From Fusibacter paucivorans (GTDB lineage Bacteria > Bacillota > Clostridia > Peptostreptococcales > Acidaminobacteraceae), in NCBI RefSeq assembly GCF_018390735.1, contig NZ_JAHBCL010000035.1:1-40384 (forward strand): a stretch of 40,384 nt of DNA, read 5' to 3'. Under the pieces are notes generated by a model. It did no database searches. It was not told where the DNA came from and saw nothing but the letters and a program-made list of their open reading frames with translations. A program made the translations under genes and the position numbers. Within the stretch, counting starts at the first letter, position 1. Every line of letters starts with the position of its first letter. Positions 18,601 through 28,028 of the stretch are shown piece by piece.

Positions 18601-19790
18601 TCCAGTAATGGCTTGTGATATAAAAGGTTTTGTAGCCTTGTGGTTACATTAATATGTTCCGGTTCTTTATCAATAAAGGCCAGTGTTTGGTAGCTTGAGG
18701 TTAAACTCTGATTATGAACACTTGGTAAAAGCTGAATACTCAAATTCTCGAGATCCTCTATGACGTATTCACAACAGCTATAGCGATTATCTGCATTAGG
18801 GTTTAAAGCCATTTTTAAGATATGGGACAATTTAGTCCTAAAGTATATGTTTTGACTGTATTCAGAGTTATTGAGAAGCTTTGACGATTTTACGAAATCA
18901 TCAATATTTTTATAATATGCATCACAGTAAGGTTCATTTTCTAAACCATCAATGATGATTAGAGCATTAAAGAGCATGGCACCAATCGCATAAATGTCTG
19001 AACGGTTATCGGCTTCTCCTCTTGCGACTTCTGGTGCTCTATAACCTAGTGTACCCGCAATGGTTTTATAGTCACTATCCACTTTATAGAGGGTATTGAG
19101 GTCGAACATTGATATGGCGTAAGGATTAATCTCAAGATTACTGTCATGTAATGCGAGAAAGTTTGAAGGTTTTATATCAAGATGTAAAAGCCCTGCAGTG
19201 TGCAAGGCTTTAATCCCATCTGTAATGGTTGTGATGACCTTGATGGTATTAAATATTTTTGTTGCGGGCGATTGGTTTGGATTCTCTTTGATATACTCTA
19301 AATACTGATCAAAGGTTTGCCCCTCTTTGTCATCAGGAGTCCACACATAAACACTCGCTTGTTCTGTAACGTCATTGGTATACCCGTATAGGATTTTATA
19401 GGCGGGTATGTAATTGTTTAGGATTTCATGACTCTCGCGGGTTTCTTTGCCGCATTTAATGCTTTCAAGTGTTTGATAAACCTCGGCGAAATCATCACAT
19501 AGCTGTCTATACCTTGCTGTCATGGCTTCACCTACTGCAGTCAACTGATTGGTTGCCGTTCTTTTTAGGTGAAAATAATGTGGTGCTAACCCCTCAAGTG
19601 CTGTATCTCGTGGATAAAATTCCTTTAAACGTCCCATTTTACCGTCAATGCTAGCTTTATAGCAAATGGTAGATCCACCTTCGCCGACGATACCACTAAT
19701 ACGACAGGTTTCTGGATTTTCACCATTTTTATATGGCGATAATGTAATGACATCATCTTTTTTTAATGCAAATCTATTATTCTCACTCAC
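15663..19790 (-). CDS. Ser/Thr protein kinase fused to Rossmann, RyR-like and CARF/nuclease-like regions
   Basis: The protein has 1375 residues. The start is GTG 19790, overlapping the end of the phosphatase gene, after GGAGGCTACTT. The kinase domain (about 25-350) has a glycine loop VGEGGST at 35-41, Lys 56, catalytic HLDIKPSN at 203-210, DLN in place of DFG at 230-232, and APE at 252-254. It looks catalytically competent despite DLN. A Rossmann-like region follows (VLVIGAGTYAQKF at 408-420; FQYILVALGDD at 515-524), then an RyR-like motif (KYEHRRWVIEKVVDGW at 667-682). Residues about 870-1070 look like an alpha/beta sensor. Residues 1155-1200 resemble a winged helix. Residues 1305-1350 weakly resemble the end of DUF1887/Card1-type CARF nucleases, with the active-site lysine missing. 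The last point is tentative. Its neighbours are a cognate PP2C phosphatase and STAND 2. Confidence 0.85.
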   Translation of the reverse strand: MSENNRFALKKDDVITLSPYKNGENPETCRISGIVGEGGSTICYKASIDGKMGRLKEFYPRDTALEGLAPHYFHLKRTATNQLTAVGEAMTARYRQLCDDFAEVYQTLESIKCGKETRESHEILNNYIPAYKILYGYTNDVTEQASVYVWTPDDKEGQTFDQYLEYIKENPNQSPATKIFNTIKVITTITDGIKALHTAGLLHLDIKPSNFLALHDSNLEINPYAISMFDLNTLYKVDSDYKTIAGTLGYRAPEVARGEADNRSDIYAIGAMLFNALIIIDGLENEPYCDAYYKNIDDFVKSSKLLNNSEYSQNIYFRTKLSHILKMALNPNADNRYSCCEYVIEDLENLSIQLLPSVHNQSLTSSYQTLAFIDKEPEHINVTTRLQNLLYHKPLLDWVPEKVHTIDVLVIGAGTYAQKFIDLVLQAAQVPNYTLNITAITEKPSDHEAMYIQFRKGISNFVNINGKWQNHEKTPFANLNFKSISTEKEHFSKEDAEMNQQIIDELMKCHRTQPFQYILVALGDDQLNGSIANSYARKAKASKVNCSVNYLISDEVYVSRDKTNRGKPSPIRIYEPITPSSIDPELERMAFNTHLSWANSRCVDLQAEYKTFKEKYNYESSMSFAMGIRYKLKSLGIDYQRHKDLSDLAKAYANAIKVPSIFSEMVKYEHRRWVIEKVVDGWDAPRNPHGEIDFNYCVVNGSVKDHLKKLHPCLVDCSEKMPLSRADYAENNQAKWDDPEIDAALDELDHVSIGLHQCFKTYAEQRLALRDSYQKDLLVIEELVQNVGENIIIAYNHYTSCLEHIINGNRAYTERFSYFHNELINAITPMAKEDQDEIKLRLEQIKRYFFPIIERNLYRNYKAYDEILVRKIPFILTYQTKTHLALALYDGYDSDITINTNLKNITSAMMINPQKISFTYYFDKPQRLTTLVKTLSAISSFMKRKNMHMEIGLLVAVCDKLIAEAQNDLYSNLELLKTKISGFDYECIICNDEIDAIKKIVPLLFERMIDYYDGSTDLFQMSRHNQQYKKAIKEKLPYFEFDVSNKAFRKITRCENLAYIEDHSFISVDDLSIRSGQFTCESRPLEYALDYEKLWDVYSGHYCLKGSKEAFFQSINAWHHLCGVLKNFSDQNDLVLALTIGPIEAPRLSETNLFLPSYTYKGVKKLISSLIDAGVLFEGSKVRRYTSDTSKIKLIMDESYQQACQILFSDPTRFIDERLINIQKKHSESEKRLLIWYNDLKVDKIIIEPSEQEILEKLKEMAELSFINALEIDEIQSTASFVYSSERIKRIMTQPDEMLKIYTYYEVLKTGYFDDVAIDQHLMRLTDTNKESDDMVVTKGFASMHIDFSHLKNMLISSPEAILKIGETLKLKMEN

Positions 19791-20502
19791 AAGTAGCCTC
19801 CAGAGTACTGATTGGTTCTAGTGTATTTAATATAAAGCTGCAGTCATCTTCAATTTCAATCCGATCAATGAGCTTGCAGATTAAGGGGTAGTCATTTTGT
19901 AGCATCGCATTTTGAATTGCCTCTGAGTATTTATGTCCTTTTAACAAATGGTGAAAACCATCTGAACAAATGAAAAAAGATACATCTACCCAAGCAGATA
20001 TGATTTTTACCTGAGTATATTTATATGCCTCTTCAGTAGTCGTTAAGCAGCTGACATTTACGCCAAAATTGCGCGGTGGACTGATTAGGCTATATTGATG
20101 GTCTTTTTTTAAAAATATGGCGCCATCGCCTAAATTGAACATGAGTACCCTGTGCAACATTTTATCAATAAAACAAAATGCTAATGTACTGCCAAACTGA
20201 TCCACTGGTTTATCCATAGTTTCAGCATACTTTTTTATTTTACTAAAAACCTGTTCATTGATTAAAAAGGCTATTTTACTTTCATTCCAGTCAAAGATTT
20301 CAGATCCTACCAGAAAAAGATAATCCTTTACTGTATTGCAGGCTATTTTCGCTCCTAAAGCACTCTCACTACATGCTGAAGCACCATCTGCTAAGGCTAT
20401 GAGGTAAAATCTCTGATTTTCGTCTTTAAAGGTATAATCTTGATTTTCTTCATTTCTCCTTTGATGGTATCTGCCTATTTTACTGTAATACTTTGTGTCA
20501 AT
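19783..20502 (-). CDS. PP2C-family protein phosphatase with apparent ATT start
   Basis: The protein has 239 residues. The first ATG in frame (20217) would remove the N-terminal metal site, so the gene must start earlier. From the upstream TAG (20539) to 20217 there is no ATG, GTG, TTG or CTG in frame. The best start is ATT at 20502, seven nt after AAGGGGGG and about 24 nt after the predicted transcription start. PP2C motifs are complete with that start: NEENQDY at 17-23, ALADGASA at 36-43, NLGDGAIF at 123-130, FICSDGF at 177-183 and IEDDCSF at 217-223. PP2C enzymes use these Asp residues to bind two metals and remove phosphate from Ser/Thr. The overlap with the kinase gene suggests it reverses that kinase. 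Confidence 0.82.
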   Translation of the reverse strand: MDTKYYSKIGRYHQRRNEENQDYTFKDENQRFYLIALADGASACSESALGAKIACNTVKDYLFLVGSEIFDWNESKIAFLINEQVFSKIKKYAETMDKPVDQFGSTLAFCFIDKMLHRVLMFNLGDGAIFLKKDHQYSLISPPRNFGVNVSCLTTTEEAYKYTQVKIISAWVDVSFFICSDGFHHLLKGHKYSEAIQNAMLQNDYPLICKLIDRIEIEDDCSFILNTLEPISTLEATCE

Positions 20503-20532
20503 TTTTAATCCCCCCTTGGATTTGTTACCTTT

Positions 20533-20576
20533 AATATACTATGACTTTAATGTGGCTTTTTTAGGGGGGAGATTTT
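20533..20576 (-). promoter_or_regulatory. C-block promoter E (phosphatase-kinase-RyR-STAND operon)
   Basis: On the minus strand, AAAAATCTCCCCCCTAAAAAA is followed 25 nt after the last C (plus 20564) by TATATT (plus 20533-20538). No -35 is visible. The predicted leader of about 24 nt leads straight to the AAGGGGGG ribosome site of the phosphatase gene. Confidence 0.7.
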
Positions 20577-20589
20577 TAGTCCATTTAAC

Positions 20590-22602
20590 TTAATATACGT
20601 CAATTTGAGAATCAACATACCATAGGTAAAGCGAAAAAATCACATACATATCTAAAATATTCTTTTCATAGATTTTCTGATACCTGCACTCCTCTAAAAT
20701 CTTATTAATCCCATTTGAGGTGATTCGTTCCCCTGTATCATCCCCACTAACAAAGCGCTTATAAAATTTATTCATCTCTTTTATCTCAAGGTCATTTTTA
20801 AGGTCAACATTCTCATAGATAAAAACACAGACATAAAGCAAAATCAAGTTTGTACGTGAGGCTTCGATTTTTGTTATATCCTTCATCTCATGGATTGTAT
20901 TTAATTTTTGGTCAATCTTTTCAAGGAGCGAACTGAATGATTTATCATTTAGCATGTTTTTAATTCTCGCATCGTTATTTGCTTGATTTTCAAAATAAGA
21001 CAGTAGATTTTGCAAGTCTGTCGCTAGCTGGTCTGGTAACTCATTACGATAAACTCTAATTTTCTCCATCAAGGTGTGTAGATATTTTTCGGCTGTGAAC
21101 TGATTTGATGCAGCTAAAAAATCGCTTTTTTCTCGGTTATCCTTAAAATCATAATTTGATGCAATATAATCTATGAATGCTTCTTCTGATAACATTAGTA
21201 TATTACTTTGTAAATTATTTTTATATAGGATCGTTTCTTTTGGCATTGATTTTTTGGGCATCTTTTTTAGTGCCTGATGACGCTTTTTACATGCATCAAT
21301 CATTTGATGTATGCGTTTGAGCTTTTCAGAAGATGTTAAAGCAAAGTCTCTTCTCGTAATATAGTAAATATAGATTGCTTCAACAAAGTTCTTAAAATTT
21401 ATACCTTCACTGGTAGGTTCTTTCTCTTGACTGCTCTTATCCTCTAAAAAAGTTTTATTCGAGACGTATCTGAGATAATTATCCCCGTAAAAGTCATAGA
21501 ATAGATTCTTTTCAAGATCGCGTGAAGCATCATAATCACCACTTTCATGATCAAAGTAATACATAAGGTCAAACGCAACTGCAAATGGATACAAGTAGGA
21601 CTTCGTCGCGCCATTCGTATAGAATGCGCCATTTGCAAGGCTATTTGAAAGCTTTAATAGAAAATTGTTATCTGATATAACGTTATCCTTAGCTGCATCA
21701 TATTTTTCCATTAATGAAGCAATTTTTCCTTTACTTGTTGTGTAACTGATAGGCTTAAGGTGTTCTCTGTATTCTTTTTCAAGCTGAGTTACGGTGTGCA
21801 TGACTTCTGTAGATTGCTCAAATTCTAACCAATTAATTTGCTTACAATCTAGAAAAACTTTAATAAATTCACTTATATCTTGAGGATTTATCTCGTTTTT
21901 TTCTAGCTCAGGGGAAAACTTTTTTATAGATATAAAACGTTCTTCCAGCTGTCCTGAAACGACAAAGCCCTCTTTTCCAAGTTTTTCAACGTGGAGTTTT
22001 TTATTAAGATATTTTATCAGTTTAATATTGCCAAGATAGCTCTCACCAAATCTAAATAGTGAATCGTCAATTTTATTTATGATGAATACCCTGGCATCAT
22101 TTCCTTTTAATTTTTTATATTGTTTCTTTTCATCAGCAGAAAAAGTTCTTTCAATGCGCTTAATAATGGGCTTTGTATAATAATCTGTTACGCCAATCAT
22201 ATGCTTAAGGATTCTAACCCTTAAGGGATCACCTGAGAACTTATCACCAAGGCGCTGATTTACAATCCGCTCTATATAATTCTCTGATGCCGGAAAGGCT
22301 TTATAGACACTATACATCTCTAAAAGCAATATTTTTTTAAGCTCTTTACGCGTTGGAATTTTTCCCAGTTCATCTTTAATTGTTGCTTTATCTAGCAAAA
22401 GTTCTATCGATATTTCATATGCTATACACATTTCTCTAAGGACTTTTTTCTTACTCGGTGCCCCTGATTTTTCTTTTGGATTATTAATCCTTTTAATCAT
22501 ATATTCAAAATCTTCTCTGCAATAATACTGTGGTATATTGGTGATTGACCCTGATATGATTTTTTTTAAGTTTGCTGTAATATTCTCATTCAATTGACTC
22601 AT
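20590..22602 (-). CDS. Large hypothetical helical protein
   Basis: I do not recognise this 670-residue protein. It has no signal peptide or membrane span and no P-loop, HTH, nuclease or kinase motif I can point to. It is Lys/Glu-rich and mainly helical. A distinctive central segment (about 310-375) reads LANGAFYTNGATKSYLYPFAVAFDLMYYFD...ASRDLEKNLFYDFYGDNYL, which may mark a conserved core. The C-terminus is hydrophobic and aromatic (MYVIFSLYLWYVDSQIDVY). The start follows CTAGGAGGTGCCAG-ATG. It lies just upstream of the kinase operon in the same orientation but has no C-block of its own. A role in the same system is only suggested by position. Confidence 0.6.
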   Translation of the reverse strand: MSQLNENITANLKKIISGSITNIPQYYCREDFEYMIKRINNPKEKSGAPSKKKVLREMCIAYEISIELLLDKATIKDELGKIPTRKELKKILLLEMYSVYKAFPASENYIERIVNQRLGDKFSGDPLRVRILKHMIGVTDYYTKPIIKRIERTFSADEKKQYKKLKGNDARVFIINKIDDSLFRFGESYLGNIKLIKYLNKKLHVEKLGKEGFVVSGQLEERFISIKKFSPELEKNEINPQDISEFIKVFLDCKQINWLEFEQSTEVMHTVTQLEKEYREHLKPISYTTSKGKIASLMEKYDAAKDNVISDNNFLLKLSNSLANGAFYTNGATKSYLYPFAVAFDLMYYFDHESGDYDASRDLEKNLFYDFYGDNYLRYVSNKTFLEDKSSQEKEPTSEGINFKNFVEAIYIYYITRRDFALTSSEKLKRIHQMIDACKKRHQALKKMPKKSMPKETILYKNNLQSNILMLSEEAFIDYIASNYDFKDNREKSDFLAASNQFTAEKYLHTLMEKIRVYRNELPDQLATDLQNLLSYFENQANNDARIKNMLNDKSFSSLLEKIDQKLNTIHEMKDITKIEASRTNLILLYVCVFIYENVDLKNDLEIKEMNKFYKRFVSGDDTGERITSNGINKILEECRYQKIYEKNILDMYVIFSLYLWYVDSQIDVY

Positions 22603-22656
22603 CTGGCACCTCCTAGAATTTGTATATTAATATTATGCAATAATATTGGATAGAAT

Positions 22657-22684
22657 AATAGCCCTCTTGTACTTGAGGGCTATT
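22657..22684 (-). terminator. Hairpin terminator after the small secreted protein
   Basis: Perfect 10-bp arms AATAGCCCTC and GAGGGCTATT with an 8-nt loop follow the stop at 22691. The minus-strand tail is TATTCT, which is modest. Confidence 0.55.
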
Positions 22685-22690
22685 GGTAGG

Positions 22691-23089
22691 TTATTGATAT
22701 GCTATTTTAGTTAATATATTTCCAGGTAGTGTGTATATAATAGCACCTTCATCTTTTGCAGCCTTATATAATTTTTTTGCAACTCTATGGTAATTAAAAG
22801 TTCTTCCAGACAGTACAAGTACAACTGTTTCTCCCTCTGCATTTAAACTGTATGTTGCCATTCCCTTTGCAACAACCGCATACATACCCGCCTGTAAATC
22901 TAAATTTTTTGCCATTTGGTAGCATTGCTCACTGTTATAGTAAGTATATGTCCCAACTGTAAATCCATACATATTTTTATATGGGTATGGACCATCACTT
23001 CTCCCTCTTACAGTACCTGCAAAAGAAGATACCATAAAACTCGATATAACGGTGACAATTAACATTAAAGTAATCCATTTTTTTAACAT
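22691..23089 (-). CDS. Small secreted protein
   Basis: The protein has 132 residues with a clear signal peptide (MLKKWITLMLIVTVISSFMVSSFA). The mature part of about 108 residues is rich in Tyr and Gly and has one Cys. It contains GTYTYYNSEQCYQMAKNLDL and a segment reading MYAVVAKGMATYSLNAEGETVVLVLSG. No family is recognised. The start follows GGAGGAATCAT-ATG. It is monocistronic, between C-block promoter F and a hairpin. Its regulation with the kinase operon is the main hint that it belongs to the same system. Confidence 0.7.
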   Translation of the reverse strand: MLKKWITLMLIVTVISSFMVSSFAGTVRGRSDGPYPYKNMYGFTVGTYTYYNSEQCYQMAKNLDLQAGMYAVVAKGMATYSLNAEGETVVLVLSGRTFNYHRVAKKLYKAAKDEGAIIYTLPGNILTKIAYQ

Positions 23090-23178
23090 ATGATTCCTCC
23101 CTAGAATTATTTTGTGTGAATTTCTTACAATTTAAAAGTTGATAATCATTAATATTTCTGTCAACTACTATTACAATT

Positions 23179-23222
23179 ATTATACGGTAACAAAAAATTA
23201 ATTCTTCTAGGGGGGAGGTTTT
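23179..23222 (-). promoter_or_regulatory. C-block promoter F (small secreted protein)
   Basis: On the minus strand, AAAAACCTCCCCCCTAGAAG is followed 25 nt after the last C (plus 23210) by a consensus TATAAT (plus 23179-23184). There is no TTGACA-like element. The leader to the ATG at 23089 is about 83 nt. Confidence 0.7.
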
Positions 23223-23265
23223 TGTCAACTTCTTTACAGGTTATTATAAATAATCATTTCATAGG

Positions 23266-24258
23266 TTATTCAAGAAAGGTATTGATCTCAGAAATACTGA
23301 AATCACCACGCCTTACCTCAAGGTATTCCGGAAATATTACAAAGCAAATTTCAGTAATCTCATCCCATCCATACTCATCTCCTGATAAAAATGGCACGTG
23401 AATTTCTTGATCCAGAGACTCGATAGCATTTACATGTTCAAGAATTATTTCATTTCTTGGTCCTGATTTTATTTCAAGCTTTATTTTCTTAATCTTTTGG
23501 TATGCATTCTTTACTTTGAATTGAAAGAATGCCTCTTCCTGAGCATTGTCAATCATAGCTTCTAAGTTGATCGGTTTTCTATATTTCAACACCATACTTG
23601 TAAATGTTGGTTTTTCGTTATTTTCATTAACTGCATCAAAATTAAACGCAATGTTCACTTCTTTATCATTGCCGATTTTTGTTACTTGAAGGGCTTCAGG
23701 CACACCATTACTACTAATATTGAGAATTTTCGACCGTGTCACGAGATTTGATGCATTTGTTTGTTGAATTAACTCAGAAATCGTTTGATGAAAATCTTCA
23801 ATCTGCTTTAAGTACAACTCAATATCGCCATCGATTACACCGATATCAATCAATTTTGTTACAAGGAGTTTTATTTCACCTTCTGTATTTAGACCAATTG
23901 CCTGTGTCGTATGTATTGGTGTATTATTAAGAACAGCAGTATTAATTGGGTGTAATACCAAAGGAAATAAATACTTATTCGTATCTTCATTTTTAGCTTC
24001 AAATAATTTCATCCATGCTGCGCCTAATTCCATCACACAAAACTTACTCGCTAAATATTCTTCACTTAATATAGCAATAAACACATCTGCATTATTTAAA
24101 CCATTAATGATCTTGTTTAGAAAATCCTCACCTACGTTTAAATGTCCTTCCATAGATGAACAGAATAATGTCACATTAGGATTCAAATCACTTATAAAAT
24201 GTCCCAGTTCATTAACGATCTTTCTATTTTTTGATGAATGACTGATAAAAACTTTCAT
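23266..24258 (-). CDS. TIR-domain protein with C-terminal beta-rich domain
   Basis: The protein has 330 residues and starts after AGGAGGCGTTTTATC-ATG. The TIR domain (1-130) begins KVFISHSSKNRKIV and includes ADVFIAILSEEYLASKFCVMELGAAW, placing the probable catalytic Glu at 77. A linker helix follows. Residues about 165-330 look like a beta-sandwich (VTKIGNDKEVNIAFNFDAV; EIILEHVNAIESLDQEIHVPFLSG; ITEICFVIFPEY). Bacterial TIR domains often degrade or rearrange NAD in antiphage systems; others serve as interaction modules. There is no partner such as a SIR2, Argonaute or ThsA-type gene beside it. It is the last island gene before the guaA terminator and lacks a C-block. Confidence 0.8.
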   Translation of the reverse strand: MKVFISHSSKNRKIVNELGHFISDLNPNVTLFCSSMEGHLNVGEDFLNKIINGLNNADVFIAILSEEYLASKFCVMELGAAWMKLFEAKNEDTNKYLFPLVLHPINTAVLNNTPIHTTQAIGLNTEGEIKLLVTKLIDIGVIDGDIELYLKQIEDFHQTISELIQQTNASNLVTRSKILNISSNGVPEALQVTKIGNDKEVNIAFNFDAVNENNEKPTFTSMVLKYRKPINLEAMIDNAQEEAFFQFKVKNAYQKIKKIKLEIKSGPRNEIILEHVNAIESLDQEIHVPFLSGDEYGWDEITEICFVIFPEYLEVRRGDFSISEINTFLE

Positions 24259-24454
24259 GATAAAACGCCTCCTATATTTAATCGTTTAGATTAGTAGTGA
24301 AAGAATATCATCTTCTAATTATTGGATATAATGTGAATAAATATATTCTTTCTCTATTTTAGAATATCAAAAATATTTCATAGGTGCTATATAGAATTAT
24401 CAATCTACAAAGATTCGTTTATTTATCAAAATTATAAAATGTTGTTATCAGAAT

Positions 24455-24496
24455 AAAAACCCCGAAAACACTGTATTAACAATGTCTTCGGGGTTT
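24455..24496 (-). terminator. guaA terminator
   Basis: On the minus strand, AAACCCCGAA pairs with TTCGGGGTTT around a 20-nt interior and is followed by a T-rich tail. It begins a few bases after the guaA stop. It separates the core genes from the island. Confidence 0.8.
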
Positions 24497-24503
24497 ATCA
24501 TTT

Positions 24504-26036
24504 CTACTCCCACTCAATCGTACTTGGCGGCTTACTCGTCACATCATACAAAATACGGTTAACCCCCGGTACTTCATTGACGATTCGTGAAGAAATTTTG
24601 TCGAGTACTTCGTATGGAATGCGCGCCCAGTCGCTGGTCATGCCGTCAATTGACGTTACCGCGCGAATGCCGATAGCATGGTTGTAAGTTCGCTCATCAC
24701 CCATAACGCCGACGGAACGGATATTTGGAAGGACGGTAAAGTACTGCCAGATATCTCTTTCAAGGCCGTTCTTGGCAACTTCATCTCTTAAAATCGCATC
24801 CGATTCTTTGACGAGGAAAAGTGCTTCTTCGGTAATTTCACCGAGGATGCGAATGGCGAGACCCGGGCCTGGAAACGGCTGACGCCAAACGATATGATGC
24901 GGCACTCCGATTTCTTCGCCGACGCGGCGCACTTCATCTTTAAAGAGGTCGCGCAGCGGTTCGATCAGTGCGAGATCCATATCTTCAGGGAGTCCGCCGA
25001 CATTGTGATGGCTCTTGATAACATCTGCTGTATCCGTTCCGCTCTCAATAACATCCGGATACACCGTGCCTTGTACGAGGTAATCTATATCAGTCAGTTT
25101 GCGCGATTCTTCTTCAAAGACGCGAATGAATTCTTCGCCGATGATTTTGCGTTTGCGTTCCGGATCTGAAACCCCTGCCAGTTTGCCTAAGAAACGTTCT
25201 TGAGCGTTAATGCGAATAAAATTCATGTGGAACTGTTCTGAAAATACTTTTTCCACTTCATCGCCTTCATTTTTTCTGAGGAGGCCGTGATCGACAAAGA
25301 TACAGGTGAGCTGATCGCCAACAGCCTTGTGTACCAGCGTCGCCGCAACCGATGAATCAACACCGCCTGAAAGCGCACAGAGTACTTTTTTGCCGCCGAC
25401 CTTTTCACGGATATGTTCAATCATGTTTTGTGCGAAATCGCCCATATTCCAGTCACCTGAACAGCCACAGATATCGTAGACGAAGTTCTTAATCAGTTTT
25501 CGGCCAAACGGCGTATGCTCAACTTCTGCATGAAACTGTACGGCATAGAGATTTTTATCAACATCCTTCATCGCCGCGACAGGGCAATTGTCTGTTGTCG
25601 CCGTAATCTCAAACCCTGCCGGCGCTTCGGAAACATAGTCAAAATGGCTCATCCAGCACTGCGAACCGTTATCAATCCCTATAAAAAGACCTTGATCATT
25701 GTGAATATTGAGTTTAATCTTCCCATATTCCTGCTGTGTTGCTCTGGAAACCTTCCCACCAAGCGTCTGTGCCATTAGCTGCATACCGTAGCAGATGCCT
25801 AAAATCGGCAACCCGAGTTCAAAGATTTCTTTATCCAAATGCGGTGCATTTTCTGCATATACGGAATTCGGTCCCCCTGTAAAGATGACGCCCATTGGAT
25901 TTTTTTCCTTAATTTTTGCCAGTGCATGCCGCCATGATACGACTTCACTGTACACGCCCGCCTCTCTGACGCGACGCGCGATTAACTGATTATATTGCCC
26001 ACCAAAGTCGACAATCATAATTAATTCATTGTTCAC
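24504..26036 (-). CDS. guaA: GMP synthase (glutamine-hydrolysing)
   Basis: GuaA, 510 residues, converts XMP, glutamine and ATP to GMP in the cytosol. The class I glutamine amidotransferase domain (1-190) has the nucleophile in GICYGMQ and the downstream HAEVEHT. The ATP pyrophosphatase P-loop is [12 protein letters not shown]. The C-terminal dimerisation domain ends with KPPSTIEWE, the usual end of the family. Length is normal. The start is GTG 26036 after GGGAGG; the next residues ([17 protein letters not shown]) match other GuaA N-termini. It lies downstream of guaB in the same direction with about 250 nt between, including a hairpin. Confidence 0.97.
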   Translation of the reverse strand: MNNELIMIVDFGGQYNQLIARRVREAGVYSEVVSWRHALAKIKEKNPMGVIFTGGPNSVYAENAPHLDKEIFELGLPILGICYGMQLMAQTLGGKVSRATQQEYGKIKLNIHNDQGLFIGIDNGSQCWMSHFDYVSEAPAGFEITATTDNCPVAAMKDVDKNLYAVQFHAEVEHTPFGRKLIKNFVYDICGCSGDWNMGDFAQNMIEHIREKVGGKKVLCALSGGVDSSVAATLVHKAVGDQLTCIFVDHGLLRKNEGDEVEKVFSEQFHMNFIRINAQERFLGKLAGVSDPERKRKIIGEEFIRVFEEESRKLTDIDYLVQGTVYPDVIESGTDTADVIKSHHNVGGLPEDMDLALIEPLRDLFKDEVRRVGEEIGVPHHIVWRQPFPGPGLAIRILGEITEEALFLVKESDAILRDEVAKNGLERDIWQYFTVLPNIRSVGVMGDERTYNHAIGIRAVTSIDGMTSDWARIPYEVLDKISSRIVNEVPGVNRILYDVTSKPPSTIEWE

Positions 26037-26185
26037 GAATTTGCCTCCCGGAAACTAAAAAGATAATATCACTGCTTCTATTTTACACGAGTAATCGTAT
26101 TTGCGCCATGGCTTTGTACCATGGATTTTCACGACTTGAAAATCACATCCAAAAAAGATGCCGTTTAAAAACTGCTTTAAAATGA

Positions 26186-26210
26186 CAGCGTCACGCAAAA
26201 CGTGACGCTG
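26186..26210 (-). terminator. Hairpin between guaB and guaA
   Basis: A perfect 10-bp stem (CAGCGTCACG and CGTGACGCTG) with a 5-nt loop lies about 80 nt after guaB. The minus-strand tail is TCATTTT, so termination may be partial, allowing some read-through into guaA. Confidence 0.45.
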
Positions 26211-26289
26211 GTTTAAGATTGCTCTGACACTTTTGAAAGTTCATTTTATATGCAACGCAGCTTATACGCTGTATGAATACAGCAAGCCA

Positions 26290-27825
<1,536 letters not shown>

Positions 27826-27954
27826 TCACTAATATCTGCGTTTCAATTTCTACTTTTAATTTTCACGGTAAATTCATCCGAAAATACAGTTATTTTAGCC
27901 ATTTAAGGCAATTGTCTCATTTGCTATATACAATGGCCACATTGAATTGAAATC

Positions 27955-27979
27955 AAAAAAGACAACCCTGGAGTTGTCT
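27955..27979 (-). terminator. Riboswitch-controlled terminator of guaB
   Basis: On the minus strand, GACAAC-TCCAGG-GTTGTC is followed by TTTTTT. It lies 50 nt after the purine aptamer and about 200 nt before guaB, the layout of a guanine-off transcriptional switch. Confidence 0.85.
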
Positions 27980-28028
27980 CTAAACGCTCTCACCATGTCA
28001 AATGAAACATGCATAAGATTCAGCAACA

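Noticed and set aside
1742-23222. Reading the C-block promoters as SigI-type promoters
   Set aside because: The A-tract plus C-run resembles the SigI -35, and CGAA occurs in sites C and D, but 39 nt after the C-run instead of about 15-17, and it is absent from the other sites. The TATAAT-like hexamer at fixed 25 nt is the consistent element.
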